Assembly: GCA_016938515.1 (NCBI GenBank)
Contig: JAFGUM010000422.1
Coordinates: 1-10,873 of the forward strand
DNA from: Spirochaetales bacterium
Lineage (GTDB): Bacteria; Spirochaetota; Spirochaetia; Treponematales; UBA12059
Direction of reading: 5' to 3'
DNA: 10,873 bases
The notes under the pieces are model-generated. The model saw only the letters and a list, made by a program, of their open reading frames with translations, had not been told where the DNA came from and made no database searches. Below, piece after piece: positions 1 through 5,425 of this stretch. Positions within the stretch are counted from its first letter, which is position 1; each line of letters begins with the position of its first letter. A program made the translations under genes and the position numbers.

Positions 1-948
1 GGGAGCGGGCGCCGGAGCTGGCGTTTCAACCTTGGCTGGTTCCGGGGCAGGCGCTGGCGCTGGGGGTTCGGTCTTGGCCGGTTCGGGTGCCGGTGCCGGT
101 GCCGGTGCAGGAGTCGGTTCGGGTGCCGGCGCTGGTGCCTGCACGGTTGCCGTCGGTGGTTCGGGTTGCCGGTCTACGGTGCACGTGTAAATCAGAAAGG
201 CTGCGGCCAGGATGATCGCGACTCCGAGGGCGGCGAGCAAACCTATGACCAGAGGTGACCCTTTCCTGCGTTCACGGGTGGGCGCTTCAGCTGGTTCACC
301 AAAATCGGGTATGTCATCCGACGAGGACTCAGGCTCTTCCCCTACGAGGTCGTCAATACTGCCCGTATCGTCACTCATGGAGTAATCTTCGCTAGCCGCG
401 TACTCCTCGTCTATGGAAAAATCATCTATCGACGAGGATTCATCCATCGATGAGGATTCGTCTGCTGAGCTGGACTCGTCGCCAAAACTGACGGCTTCAT
501 CAAAGTCGTCGCCCGGGACATCCAGATCGGGCATGGCTTCCTCGGGGAGCGTATCGGTAGACAGGTCCATCGAGGCATCGTCCTGGAAATCGAAGTCTGG
601 TATCTCGTACTTTTCTTCTTCCGCCAGTGACTTGAGGGACACCGTCAACGCCTGGTGCTCGCCAGTCGCTTCTTCCTGCGCGTATGCGCTCAGGTTGCCC
701 TCGTCGTCAAGGCCCAGATCCAGCCTGATATCCGGCTCGCCGCTCTGGCGGGGCGGTATATTCTCTATTATCAGGCTGCCCACGTAGGCGTCGGCTACTT
801 CGCCGCCGGATGCCCGGTACACGTCTATCTGGACGCTCGGCTGGTCGTCTTTTACGGTGGTGACGATGAGGCGCTTTTTGGCGGCTTCGCCTTCTTCGAG
901 AATCGGATAAAACTTGCCGTCCGCCAGACGGATTCCTATCTTGGCCAT
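1..948 (-). CDS. Membrane-anchored Hsp70 substrate-binding-domain-only protein, C-terminus cut by window edge
   Basis: Open from ATG at 948 to the left edge (316 codons, no stop), so the C-terminus is missing. Residues about 1-108 read like the beta-sandwich substrate-binding domain of DnaK/Hsp70. The stretch LIVTTVKDDQPSVQIDVYRA matches DnaK's VFSTAEDNQSAVTIHVLQG region, and GSLIIENIPP...GNLSAYAQEEATGEHQALTVSL matches GQFNLDGINP...[20 protein letters not shown]. No Hsp70 nucleotide-binding domain precedes it: the protein starts directly at MAKIGIRLADGKFYPIL. Residues about 110-225 are an acidic Ser/Asp/Glu linker with repeated S-S-x-D-E units. RERRKG (about 225-230) precedes one hydrophobic helix (about 231-255), then a Pro/Ala/Glu repeat tail. 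Positive-inside logic puts the Hsp70-like domain in the cytoplasm and the tail outside. A GGAAGAGG ribosome site (958-951) supports the start. Function is unknown; binding of peptides or of partner chaperones is an inference. The domain call is by eye. Confidence 0.82.
   Translation of the reverse strand, partial: MAKIGIRLADGKFYPILEEGEAAKKRLIVTTVKDDQPSVQIDVYRASGGEVADAYVGSLIIENIPPRQSGEPDIRLDLGLDDEGNLSAYAQEEATGEHQALTVSLKSLAEEEKYEIPDFDFQDDASMDLSTDTLPEEAMPDLDVPGDDFDEAVSFGDESSSADESSSMDESSSIDDFSIDEEYAASEDYSMSDDTGSIDDLVGEEPESSSDDIPDFGEPAEAPTRERRKGSPLVIGLLAALGVAIILAAAFLIYTCTVDRQPEPPTATVQAPAPAPEPTPAPAPAPAPEPAKTEPPAPAPAPEPAKVETPAPAPAP
86..109. repeat. Short in-frame hexanucleotide tandem repeat (GGTGCC)4 coding for Ala-Pro
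   Basis: Four consecutive hexamers, GGTGCC three times and then GGTGCA, lie inside the Pro/Ala-rich C-terminal coding region of the leftmost gene. Looser copies of the same unit occur on both sides (about 1-160). The unit is a multiple of three, so slippage would change tail length without shifting the frame. Confidence 0.75.
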
Positions 949-986
949 GGCCTCTTCCGTTCGCTCGTGATTTTGATGGGACTATA

Positions 987-1026
987 GAGCCAATTTCAAA
1001 AGCCGGTTGCTTTTGAAATTGGCTTT
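987..1026. repeat. Long perfect stem-loop, 15-bp arms
   Basis: The arms 989-1003 and 1009-1023 (GCCAATTTCAAAAGC and its exact reverse complement) enclose a 5-nt loop CGGTT. The flanks 986-988 and 1024-1026 extend the stem with A-T and G-T pairs. It sits about 40 bp upstream of the start of the leftward Hsp70-like gene and could act as a terminator for the methyltransferase unit, a 5' leader structure, or a mobile palindromic element. The sequence alone does not decide which. Confidence 0.8.
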
Positions 1027-1068
1027 GCGATTGCTTGCGTTTGCTTTACAAACGCTACGCCCAATCGC
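1027..1068. repeat. Nested stem-loop
   Basis: The outer arms GCGATTG (1027-1033) and CAATCGC (1062-1068) enclose the inner arms GCGTTTG (1037-1043) and CAAACGC (1049-1055), with a CTTTA loop. A short asymmetric internal loop separates the two stems. It directly follows the stem-loop at 987-1026 in the same AT-rich gap. Confidence 0.7.
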
Positions 1069-1077
1069 GGTTTATAA

Positions 1078-1108
1078 GGAAGCTCTTCCAAAATGCGTCT
1101 GCATTTTG
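1078..1108. repeat. Two further short palindromes
   Basis: GGAAG-CT-CTTCC (1078-1089) abuts CAAAATGC-GTCT-GCATTTTG (1089-1108). The second is a clean 8-bp stem with a 4-nt loop. Together with the two stem-loops at 987-1068 they form a nearly continuous run of palindromes. The rest of the 266-bp gap (1109-1214) is AT-rich. It holds a T7 run on the minus strand (1157-1151) and a tight TTTTGG-AG-CCAAAA palindrome (1195-1208) just past the methyltransferase stop. Neither has the layout of a classic intrinsic terminator. Confidence 0.6.
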
Positions 1109-1214
1109 AAAGACCCTCTTTACTCCTAGTAAGTATCGGTCATATTTAGCAAAAAAACGAGAGGAAGACGCTGTCTAAACAGTAATTTATGCGATTTTGG
1201 AGCCAAAAAGCCCG

Positions 1215-1979
1215 TTACACTCGCGCAACGGCGACCAGTCGCTCCGCGGACGCGTCGTACGGATCGCCGCTCCAGTTGCCATGCAGGGAAACCGACGAGA
1301 AACCAGCGTGTTTCAGTGAATCCCGCAGTTCGGTTGCGGCGTACAGGCGTTGCACCCAGGCGCGGTCTACGCGGCGTTCTCCCTCCTGTACCATCCATCG
1401 GTTGCGGAGGCCTTCCCACGCGCCCACCACCTCGAATGTCGTCGTTACGAGGCGTCCGTCGCGCTCGAATCGTTCACCCTTGGTAAAGTCGCGGGCGGCT
1501 AGTTCCTTGCCTACGAGGTCCATCACGAGGACACCGCCTGGTTTGAGGCTTTCTCTGATTCGCGCGAGCATCAGCTCGTCTTCCGCTTTTGTTTCGAAGT
1601 AGCCAAAGCTGGTAAACAGGTTGACGGCCAGGTCAAACGAGGCGGGGCGGCTCCACGAGCGGGAGTCGGCTCGCACGAACTCCGCTGCCAGGTTCATGGC
1701 TCGCGCGCTCTCCCGCGCGGCTTCAATGTACGGCCCTGTTATGTCTACGCCGGTTACCCGGTAGCCCCGCGCCGCAAACTCCAGGGCGTGGCGTCCGGGG
1801 CCGCAGCACGAATCGAGGACGGTGCCGCTTTCCGGCGCGCCGCTCAGCCGCAGGATGGCGTCTACGACAGCTGGCGCTTCCGCCCATCGCTCGTCGCCGA
1901 ACAGGAGCGGCGCGTAGTCCGTCCAGAACCCGTCATCGGCGAACCAGCCGCCGTCATCCTCAGACAGCGCCGTGCTCAA
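1215..1979 (-). CDS. Class I SAM-dependent methyltransferase, substrate unknown
   Basis: 254 residues with a Rossmann-type methyltransferase core. Motif I is LDSCCGPGRH (about 55-64), the acidic motif II is GVDI with D79, motif III is RADSRSW (about 103-109), and motif IV is FDLAVNLFTSFGYF (115-128). KPGG at 147-150 precedes strand 5. The C-terminal part (about 165-254) is beta-rich, as in small-molecule methyltransferases of the Methyltransf_25/11 type, so no substrate can be named. The start at 1979 is TTG: an in-frame TAG lies a short way upstream and no ATG or GTG intervenes. The first 20 nt overlap the end of the preceding gene, which suggests translational coupling. It is the last gene of the leftward CPBP-protease unit. 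Enzyme class is sure; role is not. Confidence 0.88.
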   Translation of the reverse strand: MSTALSEDDGGWFADDGFWTDYAPLLFGDERWAEAPAVVDAILRLSGAPESGTVLDSCCGPGRHALEFAARGYRVTGVDITGPYIEAARESARAMNLAAEFVRADSRSWSRPASFDLAVNLFTSFGYFETKAEDELMLARIRESLKPGGVLVMDLVGKELAARDFTKGERFERDGRLVTTTFEVVGAWEGLRNRWMVQEGERRVDRAWVQRLYAATELRDSLKHAGFSSVSLHGNWSGDPYDASAERLVAVARV

Positions 1980-2337
1980 GCGCCAGACCGAGTACGTAGC
2001 TGAGCGTATCCACGTCTATTTCACCGGAGTCTATCGTTACGAGGTCGCGTATTTCTTCCCAGTCAGCCCTGGAAAACGGCGTGCCGTCGTAGTCATTCAG
2101 CAGTAGGGAGCCTATGCCCGCGAGCCAGGTCATGGCGTTTGCCGCCGCGTCGTGTCCGCCAGCTCCATAGCGCGACAGAAAGGTGGTAAACAGCGCCGCG
2201 AGCGTGTCGTCGGGTACTTTGGGAACAGCACGCGCGAAGGTAGTTCGGAGCGCGTCGAATTCACGGTTCCCTGGCGCGGTGCCACAGCGGCGCGCCCAGT
2301 CGTCTATGTCAGATTTCAACTTGTCTATTGCCTGCAT
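1960..2337 (-). CDS. Small unrecognised protein between CPBP protease and methyltransferase
   Basis: 125 residues from ATG at 2337 (MQAIDKLKSDIDDWARRCG). An ATG at 2358 would add seven residues; neither has a strong Shine-Dalgarno sequence. The open frame extends upstream to 2478, but that part lies in the protease C-terminus and I exclude it. The product is soluble, rich in predicted helix, moderately acidic, has no signal peptide and no motif I recognise. The segment GGHDAAANAMTWLAGIGSLL is a likely buried helix. It begins 31 nt after the protease stop (10 nt with the 2358 start) and its TGA overlaps the methyltransferase start by 20 nt, so the three are probably co-transcribed. No function is assigned. 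Confidence 0.7.
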   Translation of the reverse strand: MQAIDKLKSDIDDWARRCGTAPGNREFDALRTTFARAVPKVPDDTLAALFTTFLSRYGAGGHDAAANAMTWLAGIGSLLLNDYDGTPFSRADWEEIRDLVTIDSGEIDVDTLSYVLGLALEHGAV

Positions 2338-2368
2338 GCCCGCATGATAGCGTGTCATCGAAGCTGTG

Positions 2369-3043
2369 TTAAGAGGCCGGAACAGGCCAGAGCCCGAAGC
2401 CGGCCAGGAGAACGCCGGCGTCGTACAGCGCGTGGGCGATTGCCAGTGTATGCAGTCGAGCTCCCCGCACCGTAGCACCGGCCAGAATTACACCCACGAT
2501 GCCCGCGGAGGCAATACCTATCGCACCCTGGTACGCGTGTCCCGCCGCGAAGAGGCCGGTGGATACGAGTATGGCCGCTACCTGTCCGGCGCCCCGTTCA
2601 CGCAGGGTTCCGATGACGTAGAGTCGGTAGAACAGCTCTTCCCGGTATCCCGTTGCCAGAGCAAACGCGATTGACAGCGCCACGACCAGGGCCGTATCAG
2701 AGGCCGCGAGCGTTTGGGGTGGACTGAACCCTCCGCTACCGGCCGCTGGGGCAAGCAGGTATATCGTCAGTCTTGCCGCTACTACGAGCAGCGCGAACAG
2801 CGGCACAGCCCGCACCAGGTCGGGTGCGCGCACCGGGCCAACGCCGTAGTCACGTAGCCGCCCCGAGGCGCCGATAATCACCATAAGGAGCGCGAATTGC
2901 GATAGCGCCTGTACCGCGCCGGAGCCGAGCCAGAATACCGATCCGCTGGGCGGGGCAAACCCGGGAACGAGGGTCGGAGCCAGCATGGCAACGCTTACGA
3001 TGACGGGCTGTGTCCACGAGCGGCTCCCGCTGTCTGCATCCAT
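2369..3043 (-). CDS. CPBP-family intramembrane (CAAX-like) glutamic protease
   Basis: 224 residues, mostly hydrophobic, with about six to seven membrane helices. The three CPBP signatures are present. The first is the Glu-Glu-x3-Arg motif in YREELFYRLYV (E135, E136, R140), the second is FAAGH (F165...H169), and the third is HALYD (H204, D208), where the family usually has His-x3-Asn or Asp. These residues form the membrane-embedded active site in Rce1-type proteases. Bacterial members act in envelope processing, bacteriocin self-immunity or unknown roles. The start is ATG at 3043. A minus-strand TATACT box ends 6 nt upstream, so the mRNA may be leaderless. It is first in the leftward unit and divergent from the PilZ gene. 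The substrate cannot be inferred. Confidence 0.88.
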   Translation of the reverse strand: MDADSGSRSWTQPVIVSVAMLAPTLVPGFAPPSGSVFWLGSGAVQALSQFALLMVIIGASGRLRDYGVGPVRAPDLVRAVPLFALLVVAARLTIYLLAPAAGSGGFSPPQTLAASDTALVVALSIAFALATGYREELFYRLYVIGTLRERGAGQVAAILVSTGLFAAGHAYQGAIGIASAGIVGVILAGATVRGARLHTLAIAHALYDAGVLLAGFGLWPVPAS

Positions 3044-3048
3044 CGCGC

Positions 3049-3060
3049 CAGTATATACTG
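3049..3060. promoter_or_regulatory. 12-bp palindrome CAGTATATACTG usable as -10 box in both directions
   Basis: A perfect palindrome in the 35-bp gap between the divergent protease and PilZ genes. It contains TATACT on the plus strand (3054-3059) and TATACT on the minus strand (3055-3050), each 4-5 of 6 to the sigma-70 consensus. No good -35 box is visible on either side. It could equally be an operator half-site pair. The promoter role is inferred. Confidence 0.5.
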
Positions 3061-3078
3061 AACAAACGGAGACTCGCC

Positions 3079-4122
3079 ATGGTGATCGTGCTCCTCGTCG
3101 TGGTTGTGATACTGTTGCTCGTGACGCTTACCCTGCTTTTGCGGGGTGATAGGCGTTTCTCCCCGCTCGAATACTACGCGCGCGGGAAGGAAGTGGGCTT
3201 TTCAGTATCAGAAGCCAGGGCCATACTGAATATTTGCCGGCTTACCGGCATGAGCGATCCTACAGCCGCCCTGTGGTCTATTCGGGAGCTCGATTCGTGC
3301 ATCAGGGCTTTTGGCAAAAAATTCCGTGCGGAAGGTCGCGAACGCGACCGCGCGACGCTCCAGTTCATGGAAAAGCTGTACGAATTCAGGAAAAAGCTCG
3401 AGTTTGAGCAGCCCAAGTACCGCGCCGGCATTACGAGTTCCCGATACATCCGCGCCAACCAGCGAATCAGGATACTCGTAGAGGGAATAGGCATATATTC
3501 ATCCACTGTCATAGATTCCAACGAGCGCTACCTTGTCGTGTCATACCCCGTTGGCGGCAAGATACCGGCGGGGTTCCAGTGGAAGGGCACGAGGATTTCC
3601 GTCTATTTCTGGCGACAGGACGACGCGGGCTACGTCTTTGACACCTATGTTCTCGAAGATCTGCGCATCCGAGACATACCGGTGCTGCAGCTCGGCCACT
3701 CGGAGTCGCTGCTTCGCACGCAGAAACGCAAATCGCTTCGCGTGCGGTCCAGGATGCCTGCGTACCTGTACCTGCTCAAGCGTCTTGAAGGCGCGTACGA
3801 GAAACCTGAGCGCGTGCCAGGGCTCAAGTGCGTCGTGCAGGATTTGTCCGAGGACGGCGTCTCGGTGCTCATTGGCGGCAGGGCCAAGGTGGGCTTGCTC
3901 GTGAAGGCGCAGTTTTACGTGGGTGACGACCAGCTCGTCATCAGCGGTACCGTGCGGGCTACCGAATACGATGCGGAGAAAAGCCAATCGCTGCTGCACG
4001 TGGAGGCGGTGCTGCCGAGCCCCAGGATGCGGAACATGATCCGGGCTCACGTATACAACGTCGGACCAGGCGATTCGGCGCGTCCGGCGGCCGAACTGGA
4101 CGAGCAGGCGTTTTCGGTATAA
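3079..4122 (+). CDS. Membrane-anchored PilZ-domain c-di-GMP receptor
   Basis: 347 residues from ATG 3079, preceded by GGAGA (3068-3072). The frame stays open to 3010, but that would put 23 polar residues before the membrane helix and overlap the divergent gene, so I reject it. Residues 2-21 are one very hydrophobic N-terminal helix. SPLEYYARGKEVGFSVSEA (about 28-46) is, from memory, the N-terminal signature of spirochaete PilZ proteins. A helical stretch rich in Arg/Lys/Glu (about 85-125) and a YcgR-N-like beta region follow. The PilZ domain begins at R217-x3-R221 (QKRKSLRV) and holds D255-L-S-E-D-G260, so both halves of the c-di-GMP binding signature are intact. It probably senses c-di-GMP at the cytoplasmic face of the inner membrane, perhaps linked to motility as YcgR is; the link is inferred. 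Confidence 0.9.
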   Translation: MVIVLLVVVVILLLVTLTLLLRGDRRFSPLEYYARGKEVGFSVSEARAILNICRLTGMSDPTAALWSIRELDSCIRAFGKKFRAEGRERDRATLQFMEKLYEFRKKLEFEQPKYRAGITSSRYIRANQRIRILVEGIGIYSSTVIDSNERYLVVSYPVGGKIPAGFQWKGTRISVYFWRQDDAGYVFDTYVLEDLRIRDIPVLQLGHSESLLRTQKRKSLRVRSRMPAYLYLLKRLEGAYEKPERVPGLKCVVQDLSEDGVSVLIGGRAKVGLLVKAQFYVGDDQLVISGTVRATEYDAEKSQSLLHVEAVLPSPRMRNMIRAHVYNVGPGDSARPAAELDEQAFSV

Positions 4123-4175
4123 ATTCGATAGTGCCCGTTGCCGCGCGCTTCATGGCCGGGTGGATAGAGGTGACG

Positions 4176-5363
4176 ATGAGAAAAGCATGCTCGCTGGCAA
4201 TCGCACTTTTGGTACTCGGCACGATGGCGGTACCGGCGCAGGATTCGTCGGCTCTCATCGATACGTACCGGCGAAACTTCGTACGCTCAAGCCTGGGAAC
4301 AAAGCTCGAGTTGCTCAAGGAAGCGTCTGCCTACGATGACGTGGACATGGGGCCGCTCTACGATACGGCTCTGCAGTTCATTCTGGGCAACGCATCGCTA
4401 CTGTCCACAGACGCGCTGCTCCGGGACATGTCGGTGCTTTCGGTAAACATGATACGCAAGTACAAGTACGCGCCAGCATCCGAGAACCTGTGGGATCTCT
4501 TTGAAATATACAAGGACAACCTCGTTCGCGTACCCATACTGCAGACTCTCGCCGAGGTGGCTACGGGGAACAAGACTATTCTTGGAGAGCTCAATTCATT
4601 TTTAGACAAGCAAATATCACTTTTTAAATCTGGCTCGAGGGTAGACGAGGCAGTGCTAGCCGGCGCCGTGTCCGCCCTCGGCAAGCTGGGCGATGCATCG
4701 TCGTTCCCGTACCTGTTCGCCGCGTACACCGCGTCGGTGAGCAAGAACATAACGGACAGGGCTGGCGTCGCCATGGCCGCGCTCAAGGGTGACTACGCGT
4801 CGTTCCTGGCCGAGGTAATACGCACTGACAAGCCGGCGGAGAAGGCCGCCGCCCTTGAGGCGGGGCTGCGCGGCGAAGCGTTGCCACCGGAGCAACGGGC
4901 CGAACTCGCCGAGACGGCGCTGGCCGTGGGCGTGCCATTCCAGAGCGCGTCGCAGTCTGAACAGGCGTACATAGTCGCGCTGCGCGCCTCGGCTGCTCGA
5001 GAGCTGACGGCGCGGGAATGGCAAAAGGCTTCCCCGCTCGCCATAAAGCACTTTTATGATTTCCAGCTCCAGTACAACAGAGGGCAGGTGTCCAAATCCA
5101 ACTTCCTTGAGTCCATCGCCCTGCTCGGAGCCATGGGGACGACAGACGCCGCCCAGGCTCTCGCGCTGTACCTGCAGCTGATCAACAACGAGACTGAACA
5201 GGGCAAGACCTACGACGAGCAGATATCGCTCGCCGTCGTCAACAACCTGGGGCGTCTGGGAGACAAGGCTGCCTTCGATTACCTGCTATACATGGGCTAC
5301 CTTCAGTACCCCGAGTCGGTAAAAAAAGCGGCCAGGGACGCGCTCCAGAAGCTACGCTGGTAG
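4176..5363 (+). CDS. Exported HEAT-repeat-like protein
   Basis: 395 residues from ATG 4176, with AGAGG at 4165-4170 giving good spacing; the frame is open from 4131, but the upstream codons lack signal-peptide character. MRKACSLAIALLVLGTMAVPA-QD is a typical signal peptide with cleavage after A21. The mature protein is alpha-helical. HEAT-like repeats are clearest at two places: AVLAGAVSALGKLGDASSFPYLFAAY, and the C-terminal ISLAVVNNLGRLGDKAAFDYLLYMGY followed by ESVKKAARDALQKL. No catalytic motif is visible. It is expected to be periplasmic and to scaffold protein contacts. It lies 53 bp after the PilZ gene on the same strand and is probably co-transcribed with it; whether it works with that sensor is unknown. 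Confidence 0.82.
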   Translation: MRKACSLAIALLVLGTMAVPAQDSSALIDTYRRNFVRSSLGTKLELLKEASAYDDVDMGPLYDTALQFILGNASLLSTDALLRDMSVLSVNMIRKYKYAPASENLWDLFEIYKDNLVRVPILQTLAEVATGNKTILGELNSFLDKQISLFKSGSRVDEAVLAGAVSALGKLGDASSFPYLFAAYTASVSKNITDRAGVAMAALKGDYASFLAEVIRTDKPAEKAAALEAGLRGEALPPEQRAELAETALAVGVPFQSASQSEQAYIVALRASAARELTAREWQKASPLAIKHFYDFQLQYNRGQVSKSNFLESIALLGAMGTTDAAQALALYLQLINNETEQGKTYDEQISLAVVNNLGRLGDKAAFDYLLYMGYLQYPESVKKAARDALQKLRW

Positions 5364-5425
5364 CAATCCCGCTTTTCAAGGCTTGATCGGGGGGGCGCCG
5401 GTGCGCGCTCCCGCGTATAGCCTTC

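Noticed and set aside
413..787. Ser-rich 124-codon open frame on the plus strand
   Set aside because: It is the mirror of the Ser/Asp-rich linker and part of the Hsp70-like domain encoded on the minus strand, which has the better start and a recognisable fold.
1064..1096. Possible 10-codon leader peptide on the minus strand (MQTHFGRASL) with an AGAGGG sequence upstream
   Set aside because: It is embedded in the palindromes, so the apparent start and stop are probably chance. The sequence shows no attenuation layout such as repeated regulatory codons.
987..1108. CRISPR array
   Set aside because: The palindromes differ from one another in sequence and there are no equal-length spacers between identical repeats.
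1151..1182. Intrinsic terminator for the methyltransferase unit (CTGT-CTAA-ACAG plus T7 run on the minus strand)
   Set aside because: The 4-bp stem is weak and 13 nt separate it from the T-run, so it does not fit a standard terminator.
2338..2478. N-terminal extension of the small unknown protein up to the ATG at 2478
   Set aside because: It lies within the conserved C-terminal region of the CPBP protease, including its third active-site motif, and has low-quality composition.
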